Positions 38,611-47,517 of a stretch of 48,533 nt of DNA are shown piece by piece. A program made the position numbers and the translations under genes. Position 1 is the first letter of the stretch. Each line of letters starts with the position of its first letter. A model generated the notes under the pieces. The model ran no database searches. It was not told the origin of the DNA and was given only the letters and a program-made list of their open reading frames with translations. The stretch lies in NCBI RefSeq assembly GCF_014897315.1, contig NZ_JABUYL010000024.1, positions 1-48,533 on the forward strand, read 5' to 3'. The stretch comes from Proteus sp. FME41 (GTDB lineage Bacteria; Pseudomonadota; Gammaproteobacteria; Enterobacterales; Enterobacteriaceae).

Positions 38611-38650
38611 ACTTTTTACTCAGCACTACTCGTAAAAATGACTAGAATAT

Positions 38651-40456
38651 TTAAGGTGTTGATGTCTGTCCCTCTGTCGGCACTTCTGATATCAACGCGT
38701 CGTTATCCTCTGCTTCTTGTTTTAATGCCTCTTTTCTTGCTTCTTTCTGTTTTTCTTTGATCTGCTGGCGGCTTTGATAAAGTCGGATCACAAAATAAAG
38801 GTCGGGCGCGATAATCAAGTCATCTTCATTGAGTGAAATCTTATTACGTTCAATCCAGCGATTTAATTCGGTTCTGCGTCCTGCTAAAACCAATTTAACG
38901 CCTTTTATTCGCAATTCTCGTATTAGTTCATCAATGGCCGCAAATACGCTGACATCATCATAGGTAAAGCTTACGGCAGCATCTACCGCTAACCATGCAG
39001 GTCGTTGAGGCGCGCTATCAACAAGTTGAAGCACCCGTTTTTTAAAATAACCCACATTAAAATAAGTCAGTGGTGAATTAAAACGGTACATCATTAGGCC
39101 ATCAATAGGTTCAATACCATTATCTTTATTCATTGAGTGAACCATACCCTGTTCATCAATACCTAATAACTGATCGCTTGGGCGAAAAACAATACGTAAA
39201 AACTGTAACAAACCTAATAAAACAGCAAAGCCGATACCGTTAATTAGTCCTGCCAATAACACGGCTAATAATGTAAATGATGCCAATGTAAATGCTTGCT
39301 TATTACGTTTACGATAAGACCAAATATGACGAATACTCAGCAATGACCATGAAGAGACGATCAACACAATTCCCAGTGATGATAATGGAATATAAGCAAG
39401 AAAATCGGTCATAAATAATAGCACTAGCAAAATAACCAGTGCAGCAATAATGGAAACTAATTGCGTTTTACCACCAACAGAATCATTGACTGCGGTACGG
39501 CTACTTGCCGCACTTACCGCAAATCCTTGAGAAAGCGCTGCCGCAATGTTGGCAATACCTAATGCTTTTAACTCTTGGTCTGCATCAACATCATAGCCAT
39601 TTTTGCTAGCAAAACTACGAGCCGTCATCATAAAACTGACAAAGCTAATGACAGCCAAGTTTATGGATGGAACCAATAGTTCTCGTAATACACCGGGATG
39701 AAATCCACTCATGGATACAACAGGTAAAAACAGATCAACATTGCCTGCGTCTTTATTCACAATAGCAATGCCATAACTGACTAAATCAAATTGCCAACTG
39801 AGATAAGTCATCACAACCATGGCAATTAAAGGCGCTGGCCATCGGCTACGAAAATAACGAATACCTAATAGTAACGCTAATGTTATCGCCGACATTAATA
39901 CCGTGGGTAAATGGGCATCCATTAATCGAAATGGGACTTCAATTAATTTTTCAATTAAATGCTCAGGGGAAGTATCAAACCCAAATACTTTGCTAATTTG
40001 CCCCACCATAATGGTGATCGCAACCCCATTTAAAAGTCCTTGAAGAATAGGACGCGAAAGAAAATCAGTAAAAGCACCTAATCGAAAATGGCTGGCTAAA
40101 ATACACCAAAAACCCGTCATTGCCGTCATAATAATGGCTAATTGCCACCGCGTATTCTCATCCCCTGCCGATAATGGAATAACAACCGCCGCAATAACCG
40201 CACACGTTGCTGCATCAGGCCCTGTTATTAATTGGCGAGACGTACCAAATAAAGCATAAATAATCATGGGAAGAATACAGGCATATAACCCAACAATAGC
40301 GTTAATCCCTAATAATTCGGTATAAGCAATTGCGACAGGCAATGCAACCGCAGCAACAGAAAGCCCTGCTTTTAAATCATAACCAAAGTATTTACGCTTA
40401 TAATTAAACAATAAGCCTAATCCTGGCATCCATTTTATTATTCTTTTTCCGTTCAT
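38651..40456 (-). CDS. SulP/SLC26-family anion transporter with STAS domain
   Basis: 601 residues: a membrane domain of about 10-430 with the SulP pattern (SVAAVALPVAIAYTELLGIN, then GLYACILPMIIYALFGTSRQ, and FAVSAASSRTAVNDSVGGKT), then a cytoplasmic STAS domain around 450-560 and a charged, lysine/glutamate-rich tail. The family carries sulfate, bicarbonate or dicarboxylates. Substrate cannot be told from sequence. It is longer than E. coli DauA (559). It sits between yciC and yciB, which are adjacent in E. coli, and is read on the opposite strand, so it is an insertion relative to that order. Confidence 0.93.
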   Translation of the reverse strand: MNGKRIIKWMPGLGLLFNYKRKYFGYDLKAGLSVAAVALPVAIAYTELLGINAIVGLYACILPMIIYALFGTSRQLITGPDAATCAVIAAVVIPLSAGDENTRWQLAIIMTAMTGFWCILASHFRLGAFTDFLSRPILQGLLNGVAITIMVGQISKVFGFDTSPEHLIEKLIEVPFRLMDAHLPTVLMSAITLALLLGIRYFRSRWPAPLIAMVVMTYLSWQFDLVSYGIAIVNKDAGNVDLFLPVVSMSGFHPGVLRELLVPSINLAVISFVSFMMTARSFASKNGYDVDADQELKALGIANIAAALSQGFAVSAASSRTAVNDSVGGKTQLVSIIAALVILLVLLFMTDFLAYIPLSSLGIVLIVSSWSLLSIRHIWSYRKRNKQAFTLASFTLLAVLLAGLINGIGFAVLLGLLQFLRIVFRPSDQLLGIDEQGMVHSMNKDNGIEPIDGLMMYRFNSPLTYFNVGYFKKRVLQLVDSAPQRPAWLAVDAAVSFTYDDVSVFAAIDELIRELRIKGVKLVLAGRRTELNRWIERNKISLNEDDLIIAPDLYFVIRLYQSRQQIKEKQKEARKEALKQEAEDNDALISEVPTEGQTSTP

Positions 40457-40763
40457 TGATTTCCTCTTATCAGAAATACTTTTTTATTTATGCATTCATC
40501 AAAAAGTGGCGGTAATGTTGATGAGTTACTGAATCATATACTAGAGTAATATTTAAATCCTCTTCCATTACTTAAGCTTTAATTTAAATTTGACATAAAT
40601 ACAATTATGTTGATTTTTCATTGAGTTATTTCAGATAAAAATAACACTTGTTGTGTAATTTAACGTGCCATAGTTAAAGATATGCAATTGTTTACCCATT
40701 TTCTGTCACTTTGCATTAGAATAGCCACGTTTATGAATTTAATTACATAGGTTCCTATCTGTT
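40457..40763. other. Divergent SulP/yciB promoter region
   Basis: 307 AT-rich bases without a gene, between two divergent starts. I see nothing specific beyond the expected promoters. Confidence 0.5.
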
Positions 40764-41417
40764 ATGAAAAATGGCTGGCTTAAGCAATTACTTGATTTCG
40801 CTCCACTATTAGTCTTTTTTATCTTCTATAAATGGCAAGATATTTTCTATGCTTCAGGTGCATTAATTGTCGCGACGTGGATCTCTGTCGGCTTAACATG
40901 GCTTATTTTCCATAAAGTTGAGAAAGCCCCCCTCATTACCGCCGTGGTTGTCACTATTTTTGGCTCATTAACTATTTTCTTCCATTCTGCTGATTTTATT
41001 AAATGGAAAGTCACTGCTATTTATGCCATTTTTGCCGTTGTATTAATTGGTATGCAGTTATTTACGCCAAAAACATTAATGGAAAGAATGTTAGGTAAAG
41101 AACTTGCCATGCCACCAGCTAACTGGAAAAAAGTAAATATAGCTTGGGTTATTTTCTTTTTTGCTTGTGCGGTAGGTAATATTTACGTGGCATTCTCTTT
41201 ACCCGAAGAGACTTGGGTTAATTTTAAAGTCTTTGGCTTAACTATTTTGACCTTCATCTTTACGATCGCCAGTGTGGTGTATATCTGGAATAACCGTTTA
41301 CCAGAAGAACACGCTGAAGATGAAGTAACACAAAATGATGAACATGAATTATCAGATGGTATGACAAAACAAGCCTCTAAACCAACGTCACACGATGCGC
41401 ATTCAAAATCTGAATAA
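40764..41417 (+). CDS. yciB: Inner-membrane spanning protein YciB (septation protein A)
   Basis: 217 residues. The first 178 match E. coli YciB (179) with about five membrane spans: LLDFAPLLVFFIFYKWQDIF, FTPKTLMERMLGKE and WKKVNIAWVIFFFACAVGNI. In E. coli it is linked to envelope maintenance and cell division. The last 40 residues form an extra acidic, hydrophilic tail (NRLPEEHAEDEVTQNDEHEL, then a Ser/Lys/His-rich end) that E. coli lacks. Confidence 0.94.
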   Translation: MKNGWLKQLLDFAPLLVFFIFYKWQDIFYASGALIVATWISVGLTWLIFHKVEKAPLITAVVVTIFGSLTIFFHSADFIKWKVTAIYAIFAVVLIGMQLFTPKTLMERMLGKELAMPPANWKKVNIAWVIFFFACAVGNIYVAFSLPEETWVNFKVFGLTILTFIFTIASVVYIWNNRLPEEHAEDEVTQNDEHELSDGMTKQASKPTSHDAHSKSE

Positions 41418-41457
41418 TTATTTTTATTTTATTGGGAGATGTGTGCTCTAAATAACT

Positions 41458-41590
41458 CAAGCGTAGCTAGGCGACAAGTGAGTAAGTCGCTAGGAGCATA
41501 CAATAGTATGTGACTCATGCGAATGAACGCAGTCAACAACACTGCAACTTGAAGTACGACGAGTCACGCTACAGCTTGAAGTATGACGAG
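41458..41590 (-). repeat. Dispersed intergenic repeat, long copy
   Basis: Reverse-oriented relative to the copy at 7297-7362. It shares CGTCATACTTCAAG and ACTGCGTTCATTCG (read on the minus strand), and repeats its CTTCAAG end twice. Its right part has small hairpins: GCGAC/GTCGC at 41471-41490 and CATAC/GTATG at 41498-41511. It fills most of the gap between yciB and yciA and even overlaps a possible upstream ATG for yciA. Confidence 0.85.
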
Positions 41591-41636
41591 AAACATCTCT
41601 TTGGTTTCAACATTATTTACAGATACTTTATATCCC

Positions 41637-42068
41637 ATGACTGAACAACAATCTTTGCCTAACGGTGAGCTCGTTTTACGCACCCTTGCCATGCCTGCTG
41701 ATACTAACGCCAATGGTGATATTTTCGGTGGCTGGTTAATGTCTCAAATGGACATTGGTGGTGCAATTTTAGCGAAAGAAATTGCGTTAGGTCGTGTCGT
41801 TACTGTAAGTGTAACGGGCATTACCTTTCTTAAACCGGTTGCTGTTGGCGATGTCGTTTGTTGCTATGCGCGTTGCTTAAAAACAGGTAACTCTTCAATT
41901 ACTGTTAATATTGAAGTCTGGGTTAAGAAAGTCGCCACAGAACCTGTCGGCCAACGTTATCGAGCAACAGAGGCAGTATTTACCTACGTTGCCGTTGATG
42001 AGAACAACTCAGCGCGCCGATTACCTGAAGGTAAAGCCCACTTCACGCTAACAAGTACAATGGAATAA
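41637..42068 (+). CDS. yciA: Acyl-CoA thioesterase YciA
   Basis: 143 residues, hotdog fold. It hydrolyses acyl-CoAs of broad length in the cytoplasm. LRTLAMPADTNANGDIFGGW followed by LMSQMD contains the active-site region; ILAKEIALGRVVTVSVTGIT and VGDVVCCYARCLKTG follow. The frame is open back to an ATG at 41583, but that start lies in the dispersed repeat and adds 18 unrelated residues. The ATG at 41637 fits the E. coli protein, although no strong ribosome site precedes it. Confidence 0.93.
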   Translation: MTEQQSLPNGELVLRTLAMPADTNANGDIFGGWLMSQMDIGGAILAKEIALGRVVTVSVTGITFLKPVAVGDVVCCYARCLKTGNSSITVNIEVWVKKVATEPVGQRYRATEAVFTYVAVDENNSARRLPEGKAHFTLTSTME

Positions 42069-42128
42069 AACGCCATTACGACAATTCGATTACAACGAAT
42101 AGCGTGAAAACATTAAAAATTAAATACT

Positions 42129-42156
42129 AAAAAGGCACTGATTAAAGTGCCTTTTA
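42129..42156. terminator. Bidirectional terminator between yciA and tonB
   Basis: AAAAGGCACT pairs with AGTGCCTTTT around GATTAA, with A and T tracts on the proper sides for both convergent genes. Confidence 0.9.
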
Positions 42157-42217
42157 TTTATCTGGTATCAAATGTCGATATTGCTTTTTTAGCTATATCT
42201 ACTAATTTTTATCAAAA

Positions 42218-42931
42218 TTAGCTTGCTGATATCCCTGTTAATTTAAATTCAATAATCGCAATTTTTCCTTTATAAGGAATTTTTTCATAACGCCATTGGC
42301 GCATTGCCCTTTTAACATCTCGCTCAAAGACATTTTTTGGATCAGCCGAAATAATTTCCACATTATCGACTCGTCCATCAGCATCAACATCAAAACGCAC
42401 TTTGACAGAACCTTCAATCCCCACAGCTTGCGCGCGTGGGGGGTATATAGGTAACCCTTGACGTACCGCATTAGGGACTTTACCTTCACCACTACTGGCT
42501 ACTGCAACCGGTTTCTCATCACCTTTATCACTTGGCTTTGCCGTCGGATTAAGATTTTTAAGATCATTGCCTTTATTTACAACTAAAGGTTGTGGTCGCT
42601 CAACAGGCGGTTTCGGTTTCTCTACCGGTTTTGGTTTTGGCTTAGGTTTCGGTTCTGGTTTTTTCTCTATCGGTTTTTCAATAACAGGTTTCACATCTGG
42701 AATAGGCTCAGGCTCTGGTTCGGGTTCGACAACCGGCTCAGGTTCTGGAGGCGTGACTTCTTCAACCACAGGTTCTGGTTCACCAGCAGGCTCCTGCGCA
42801 GCAAATGCCAACATTTGTATAGAGATAGGTTCAGGTGTTACTGGCTCATCTTCTATAACATAGAACATCGCTGCTGCAACCAGTGAGGCATGCAGACAGA
42901 GTGATATGAATACCCAAAGCTTCCAACGCAT
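42218..42931 (-). CDS. tonB: TonB energy transducer
   Basis: 237 residues, near E. coli TonB (239). It passes proton-motive energy from ExbB/ExbD to outer-membrane siderophore and B12 receptors. The N-terminal anchor holds S10 and H14 with the S-x3-H spacing of the SHLS motif. Residues about 50-115 are a Glu-Pro then Lys-Pro spacer (PEPEPEPIPDVKP, KPEPKPKPKPKP). The C-terminal domain has GIEGSVKVRFDVDADGRVDN and MRQWRYEKIPYKG. Convergent with yciA, as in E. coli. Confidence 0.97.
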   Translation of the reverse strand: MRWKLWVFISLCLHASLVAAAMFYVIEDEPVTPEPISIQMLAFAAQEPAGEPEPVVEEVTPPEPEPVVEPEPEPEPIPDVKPVIEKPIEKKPEPKPKPKPKPVEKPKPPVERPQPLVVNKGNDLKNLNPTAKPSDKGDEKPVAVASSGEGKVPNAVRQGLPIYPPRAQAVGIEGSVKVRFDVDADGRVDNVEIISADPKNVFERDVKRAMRQWRYEKIPYKGKIAIIEFKLTGISAS

Positions 42932-42971
42932 AACGTCTCTTATTTCACCTAAAGAAAAAATAATGCCCCTA

Positions 42972-43029
42972 GTTTAAATGCAAATAGCAATCATATTCAA
43001 TAACGTTTATCAAAATGATTGATATTAAC
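42972..43029 (-). promoter_or_regulatory. tonB promoter with Fur-box candidates
   Basis: On the minus strand TTGAAT and TTAAAC are 17 bases apart (43000 to 42972). Two 19-base stretches resemble the Fur consensus GATAATGATAATCATTATC: 42980-42998, about 12 matches and lying in the promoter spacer, and 43011-43029, about 13 matches. Iron repression of tonB by Fur is known in E. coli. The matches are partial, so confidence is moderate. Confidence 0.65.
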
Positions 43030-43044
43030 TGTTAAAAAGTGAAT

Positions 43045-43227
43045 TTATGAGTTCCATTCTATGTGTTGTACAAACAAAAGTGCTCTGTGTTTTTTTGATG
43101 TATCAAGTTTACGTAGTTTATAAATTCGGAAATTACGACGAGATTGCCCCTCTAACCATCGGCGACGTTTACGTAATACTTGCCTCATCATTCGCCAGCG
43201 TGCAACTTCATTCCTACTGTGTCTCAT
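43045..43227 (-). CDS. yciY: Small basic protein YciY
   Basis: 60 residues, strongly basic. RHSRNEVARWRMMRQVLRKR then RRWLEGQSRRNFRIYKLRK matches E. coli YciY (57 residues), an uncharacterised protein next to cls. The gene is easily missed because of its size. It ends 113 bases upstream of tonB on the same strand, and the tonB control region begins right after its stop. Confidence 0.85.
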   Translation of the reverse strand: MRHSRNEVARWRMMRQVLRKRRRWLEGQSRRNFRIYKLRKLDTSKKHRALLFVQHIEWNS

Positions 43228-43531
43228 GCTATCAGCACCTATTTTTCAAATAAGTGATGTATTATAAGACGTTCATTTTGTGATCCAAGAGCTGATTTAT
43301 AGTTTGCTTGATTTTCATTCATTCTTTGAGCATTTCTCACAAAGAAAAAATAAATAAAGAGTTGTATCTTATTGCTTATTTAATGCTTATCTCTTATGAA
43401 AGAGATTTGACAGAGATAATAATCCTGATTTAATAACAACATTCGGCAAATAACAAAAATAATGAACTATTTTTAGTAAATTGCCTTTAGCTTATCCATG
43501 CGATTCATTTTCAACGGAAAATAGCTCTACT
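43228..43531. other. Divergent yciY/clsA promoter region
   Basis: 304 bases, AT-rich, no gene. An open frame continues upstream of clsA to an ATG at 43481, but those 17 codons do not resemble ClsA. Nothing else is assigned. Confidence 0.5.
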
Positions 43532-44992
43532 ATGACAACATTTTATACTGTATTAAGTTGGCTAACCTTTTTCTTCTATTGGCTATTAATTGCTGGGGTC
43601 ACTTTTCGTGTCCTGATGCATCGGCGTCCTGTGACATCAACAATGACCTGGTTACTGATCATCTATATCCTACCATTAGTTGGTGTCATCGCTTATTTTG
43701 CCTTTGGTGAATTACACCTTGGCAAGCGACGCGTTGAACATGCAAAGCAAATGTGGCCATCCGTTGTGGCTTGGCTTGAAGACTTAAGAAAATGTAAGCA
43801 TATTTTTGCTACGAGTACGAGTGATGTTGCAACGCCCCTTTTTCAACTCACCGCTAAACGCCAAGGAATTAAAGGTGTTAAAGGGAATAAAATTGAGCTT
43901 TTAACGACGTGTGAAGATTCACTAAATTCAATTACACGCGATATTAATAATGCTCGTAATAATATTGAAATGGTCTTTTATATTTGGCAATCAGGTGGCT
44001 TAGTTGATGAAGTTACTGATGCGCTAATCAACGCCGCTAAGCGTGGTGTAAAATGTCGCATCATGGTGGACTCTGCGGGAAGTTGGAACTTCTTTCGAAC
44101 CAAAGGCCCTGATGTTATGCGAGCAGCAGGTATTGAATTTGTAGAATCATTGCATGTTAATTTGTTTCGTTTTTTCTTGCGCCGCATGGATTTACGTCAA
44201 CACCGAAAAATCGTATTGATTGATAACTATATTTCTTATACTGGAAGTATGAATATGGTTGATCCTCGCTATTTCAAACAAGATTCAGGTGTGGGGCAAT
44301 GGATTGATATTATGGTAAGAATGGAAGGTCCTGTTTCTACCACATTAGGTATGATTTATGCCTTTGACTGGGAAATGGAAACTGGCGAGCGCCATTTACC
44401 CCCTCCTCCTGATGATAATATTATGCCTTGTGAACAAGAAAGCGGGCATACAACACAAGTTATCGCATCAGGGCCAGGCTTTCCTGATGAGCTTATTCAA
44501 CAATCGTTAATTACGGCCATTTATTCAGCTAGAAAAGAATTAGTCCTCACAACACCTTATTTTGTACCTAGTGATGATCTTGCTCATGCTATTTCGACAG
44601 CCGCTATGCGAGGCGTTGAGGTCAGCATTATTGTGCCTCGTAGTAATGACTCTTTTCTTGTACGTTGGGCAAGTCGTGCATTTTTTACAGAAATGCTTGA
44701 AGCAGGTGTGAAAGTCTTTCAGTTTGAGGATGGCTTATTACATACCAAAAGCGTCATGGTTGATGGGCAACTTAGTATGGTCGGCTCAGTGAATCTTGAT
44801 ATGCGAAGCTTGTGGCTAAACTTTGAAATTACTGTCGTTATTGATGATGAAGGTTTTGGTAGCGATTTAAGCATTGTACAATATGATTATATTGCCCGTT
44901 CTACTGAGTTGACGCTACAAGAGTGGGAAAAACGCCCTTTCTTAAATCGTGTATTAGAACGTATCTGCTATTTCTTTAGCCCTCTGTTATAA
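43532..44992 (+). CDS. clsA: Cardiolipin synthase A
   Basis: 486 residues from the ATG at 43532, exactly the E. coli length; [20 protein letters not shown] is the family start. It joins two phosphatidylglycerols to cardiolipin at the inner membrane. Two N-terminal membrane spans, then two phospholipase-D HKD motifs: HRKIVLID near residue 224 and HTKSVMVD near 404. [13 protein letters not shown] and [14 protein letters not shown] are conserved blocks. yciU follows 113 bases downstream. Confidence 0.97.
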   Translation: MTTFYTVLSWLTFFFYWLLIAGVTFRVLMHRRPVTSTMTWLLIIYILPLVGVIAYFAFGELHLGKRRVEHAKQMWPSVVAWLEDLRKCKHIFATSTSDVATPLFQLTAKRQGIKGVKGNKIELLTTCEDSLNSITRDINNARNNIEMVFYIWQSGGLVDEVTDALINAAKRGVKCRIMVDSAGSWNFFRTKGPDVMRAAGIEFVESLHVNLFRFFLRRMDLRQHRKIVLIDNYISYTGSMNMVDPRYFKQDSGVGQWIDIMVRMEGPVSTTLGMIYAFDWEMETGERHLPPPPDDNIMPCEQESGHTTQVIASGPGFPDELIQQSLITAIYSARKELVLTTPYFVPSDDLAHAISTAAMRGVEVSIIVPRSNDSFLVRWASRAFFTEMLEAGVKVFQFEDGLLHTKSVMVDGQLSMVGSVNLDMRSLWLNFEITVVIDDEGFGSDLSIVQYDYIARSTELTLQEWEKRPFLNRVLERICYFFSPLL

Positions 44993-45006
44993 CAGAAATG
45001 TTATAA
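44987..45006 (+). other. GAAA-loop hairpin at the clsA stop codon
   Basis: TTATAACA and TGTTATAA pair around GAAA; the clsA stop lies in the stem. No T run follows, so it is not a standard terminator. It may stabilise the mRNA end. Confidence 0.4.
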
Positions 45007-45105
45007 TCCAAAAGATCATAAAGATAGGCAACAATATATTTTGCTTAATACGCAAACAGCCTATAAACAACACAAAAACTATTGGAATACTAAACAGGCA
45101 TTACC

Positions 45106-45429
45106 ATGAATCAACCAACCTTACTCAGTGAAGACGAAGCCCTAGAACAAGCTTATGATTTATTTTTAGCTCAAGCGGCTGATAATTTAGATGTTGCCGA
45201 TCAATTACTTTTTAATCTGCAATTTGAAGAAAGAGGTGCTGCAGAGGTGGTTCCATTAGGTAATGATTGGCAATTTATTGTCGGCCTTCCAATTACATCA
45301 GCCCGTTTTAGTGAAGTGATTATTGGACTTGCGCCTGACGATGATTCCGATATTGATGATATTTTTGGCCGAGTATTAATTAGTCGCGACCCACTACAAC
45401 CGATGTTTCATATTATCTGGAAATTATAA
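45106..45429 (+). CDS. yciU: YciU, HI1450-family putative DNA-mimic protein
   Basis: 107 residues, strongly acidic, matching E. coli YciU (109) and Haemophilus HI1450. The acidic surface led to the proposal that family members mimic double-stranded DNA; this is not settled. EDEALEQAYDLFLAQAADNL and FEERGAAEVV are typical, and GLAPDDDSDIDDIFGRVLIS lies near residue 80. It follows clsA as in E. coli and ends in a clear terminator. Confidence 0.92.
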   Translation: MNQPTLLSEDEALEQAYDLFLAQAADNLDVADQLLFNLQFEERGAAEVVPLGNDWQFIVGLPITSARFSEVIIGLAPDDDSDIDDIFGRVLISRDPLQPMFHIIWKL

Positions 45430-45441
45430 TCACTTCTATCT

Positions 45442-45474
45442 TCACCTGCTTATATTTTAGCGGGTGATTTTTAT
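45442..45474 (+). terminator. Terminator of yciU
   Basis: TCACCTGCT pairs with AGCGGGTGA (one G-U) around an 8-base loop, then TTTTTATTT. It lies 12 bases after the yciU stop and just before the next small ORF. Confidence 0.85.
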
Positions 45475-45490
45475 TTCAGAGAGAAATAAA

Positions 45491-45688
45491 ATGAGTGAAA
45501 GCCACTTTATCATTGATACTATTTTTGCCTTAGCTTTCTTTGGTGCATTTTACTGGTATATCTGCGTAGCTATTATTATCGTCATGCTCTATGCCACAGT
45601 AAAAACACAAAAAACGTTATTTCGTATCTTATTTATACTCATTGCTTTAATTTTTACTTATTTACCCTTCATGCAATATCTTTGGTAA
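45491..45688 (+). CDS. Small two-span membrane protein, unknown
   Basis: 65 residues from the ATG at 45491, with GAGAG 8 bases upstream. Two hydrophobic segments (about 8-32 and 43-60) with few charged residues (VKTQKTLFR between them), so probably an inner-membrane protein. No family recognised. The frame opens inside the yciU terminator, and the ORF has its own terminator at 45708. No promoter is evident, so expression may depend on read-through. It could be a chance ORF. Confidence 0.55.
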   Translation: MSESHFIIDTIFALAFFGAFYWYICVAIIIVMLYATVKTQKTLFRILFILIALIFTYLPFMQYLW

Positions 45689-45707
45689 AAATTAAACAAA
45701 CAAAATC

Positions 45708-45731
45708 AAAAGCGCCCTATCAGCGCTTTTT
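45708..45731 (+). terminator. Terminator after the small membrane ORF
   Basis: AAAAGCGC pairs with GCGCTTTT around CCTATCA, followed by further T-rich sequence. It lies 19 bases after the ORF stop and supports its being a real transcript. Confidence 0.8.
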
Positions 45732-45775
45732 CCTTTATTTTTATTTGGGCTTCTTATTTATATAAATAATATTAA

Positions 45776-46207
45776 TTACTGACGCAAACTCACAGCAATA
45801 CGATTAAAAGCATTCATTAATCCAATAGCCAATGTTAGATCACTCATTTCTGTATCTGTAAAATACGCTTTAACCTGCTGATAAATATTATCATCCGTAT
45901 TGTTTGCTGAAATATTACTGACAGCCTCTGCCCATAATAATGCAGCTCGCTCTTTATCAGTAAAACGCTCACTTACTTGCCAGCCATTTAGTGCATCTAA
46001 TTTATTTTGAGCAACATGATGATTACGCAATGAATTATTGTGCATTTCTAAACAGAAAGCACAGCCATTAATTTGAGACACTCTTAAATAGATAAGCTCA
46101 ATCAACGTGATATCCAGTGAACTATCTTCTAATGCTGTTTTACATTGAATTAAGCCCGCATAAGCTGTAGGACTGAGTTTTGGGTAAGATAAGCGAAGCT
46201 TTGACAT
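45776..46207 (-). CDS. AhpD-like carboxymuconolactone decarboxylase family protein
   Basis: 143 residues from the ATG at 46207, preceded by GAGGA; the open frame runs 24 codons further but that stretch is unlikely to be translated. The motif GCAFCLEMHNN carries the C-x2-C-x3-H signature of AhpD-like peroxidase/disulfide reductases. YLRVSQINGCAFC is the typical context. Such proteins reduce peroxides or act in oxidative-stress chemistry; the partner here is unknown. The only nearby genes are small hypothetical ones. Confidence 0.9.
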   Translation of the reverse strand: MSKLRLSYPKLSPTAYAGLIQCKTALEDSSLDITLIELIYLRVSQINGCAFCLEMHNNSLRNHHVAQNKLDALNGWQVSERFTDKERAALLWAEAVSNISANNTDDNIYQQVKAYFTDTEMSDLTLAIGLMNAFNRIAVSLRQ

Positions 46208-46404
46208 AATTTCCTCACAATTCACAATAAAAACAAACTCACAACCAACTGTATATAAACACAGTAACAATATATTCAATTTATGGTGATGTGTTTATCA
46301 ATTTTGTGGTATTTGTGTTTAGAGATGACAATCTTCAGTATAAGCAACTTAATTTACTACTTATTCTTTATTAGATAGATGTCACTTATTATGAGTTATA
46401 TCCG

Positions 46405-46686
46405 TTATTCAAAGCATTTGGATGAATGAGCAATAGTTAAAAACATTGTGCCTTCTCTTGTCAGCGTACTGTCTTTTTTTATTGGTGGTGATTTCACCAT
46501 TCTATCGATTTCAGTTGAAGAAAATTTATCACTTGCTTCATTATAAAAACACAAACATTGATCTTTGCTCACGTTACTATAGATATTTAGTGTATTCATA
46601 CAATACTCAATAACTTTATTTTCTTGTGATTCAGAACACGCGGGTAGTAAAAATAAAGATAAAATAATAATTAATGTTTTTTTCAT
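46405..46686 (-). CDS. Small lipoprotein, unknown
   Basis: 93 residues. The signal MKKTLIIILSLFLLPAC ends in a lipobox with C17 lipidated; the next residue is serine. The mature part has four cysteines (in EYCM, QCLCF and SKCF), likely disulfide-bonded in the periplasm. No family recognised. It is preceded and followed by AT-rich gaps of about 170-200 bases. Confidence 0.65.
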   Translation of the reverse strand: MKKTLIIILSLFLLPACSESQENKVIEYCMNTLNIYSNVSKDQCLCFYNEASDKFSSTEIDRMVKSPPIKKDSTLTREGTMFLTIAHSSKCFE

Positions 46687-46853
46687 AACTATTCCACTGT
46701 TGTGTTAGATTCATTTAATTATGAAAAAATTATTTCATTAAAGCGGGGAAATTATCACGATATAAATCAAATTTAAGTGGATAATTATTATTTACACCAG
46801 ACAAATAGAGAGAATATTTTACTTTCCTCTCTATTCTATATTTTTCATCTTTT

Positions 46854-47312
46854 TTATTTAGTATTTATACTTATTTTATTTAATCTTAAATGTAACAATG
46901 GAAAAGGATTTCCTTGTCCATCTAACTCAGAACGCCCTATTTGCTCAAATCCCATATGAAAATAAAAACCAATTGCTTGAGGATTTTGTTCATCTACATC
47001 TAATTCATCAATATGCAGTGTATTTATCGCGAAAGTTGCAAGTAATTTACCGCAACCATGCCCTCTAGAATTCGCATCAAAAAATAGCATTTCTAACTTA
47101 TTTTCTGCTGTACCTAAGATCCCATGAATAACATTATTATGGTCTATCGCAATATAGGTATTAAGCATAGGAAAATACTGTTCTACAATATCTTTTTTAA
47201 GCGATAAGATGATCTCTTCGGATAGAAATGTATGCGTAGCTCTAACCGACGATTCCCAAACTGCAATCATTTCATCATAGTGTGAAGATTCTGCTTTTAT
47301 TACAGTTAACAT
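46854..47312 (-). CDS. GNAT-family N-acetyltransferase, YjaB-like
   Basis: 152 residues with the GNAT fold. The acetyl-CoA loop is SRGHGCGKLLATFAI near residues 82-96. The C-terminal LDVDEQNPQAIGFYFHMGFE and GRSELDGQGNPFPLLHLRL closely follow E. coli YjaB (147). YjaB acetylates unknown small molecules or proteins. It is not in the yjaB chromosomal context of E. coli. A weak AGAGAG inverted repeat lies downstream at about 46805-46834. Confidence 0.9.
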   Translation of the reverse strand: MLTVIKAESSHYDEMIAVWESSVRATHTFLSEEIILSLKKDIVEQYFPMLNTYIAIDHNNVIHGILGTAENKLEMLFFDANSRGHGCGKLLATFAINTLHIDELDVDEQNPQAIGFYFHMGFEQIGRSELDGQGNPFPLLHLRLNKISINTK

Positions 47313-47375
47313 ACTTTTCTCTCCATAAAATATGGCATCTTAAAACACATCAATTGAAAATCAATCTCCCCTAAT

Positions 47376-47400
47376 AAAAAACACACGTTTAGTGTGTGTT
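47376..47400 (-). terminator. Second terminator behind the autotransporter gene
   Basis: On the minus strand AACACAC pairs with GTGTGTT around a 7-base loop, then TTTTTATTA. It lies about 120 bases past the autotransporter stop and upstream of the acetyltransferase gene, a back-up to the terminator at 47463. Confidence 0.7.
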
Positions 47401-47462
47401 AAATAGGTTTTTAATAAGTTAAGATCAAAAATAGAGAGATAAGCGTTTACAATTATATTAAA

Positions 47463-47499
47463 TAAAAAAGGTTGGCTAATATTTCTGCCAACCCTTTTA
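47463..47499 (-). terminator. Terminator of the autotransporter gene
   Basis: On the minus strand GGTTGGC pairs with GCCAACC, flanked by A and T tracts, and runs into six Ts, about 20 bases after the stop. Confidence 0.85.
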
Positions 47500-47517
47500 T
47501 TGATACATCAAGCTAAA

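Noticed and set aside
41583-41636. Longer YciA start at 41583
   Set aside because: The extra 18 codons come from the dispersed repeat and do not match YciA proteins.
42567-42886. Glycine/phenylalanine-rich frames opposite tonB
   Set aside because: They are antisense readings of the Pro-rich TonB spacer.
43047-43253. Plus-strand ORF opposite yciY
   Set aside because: The minus-strand frame matches YciY; this is its shadow.
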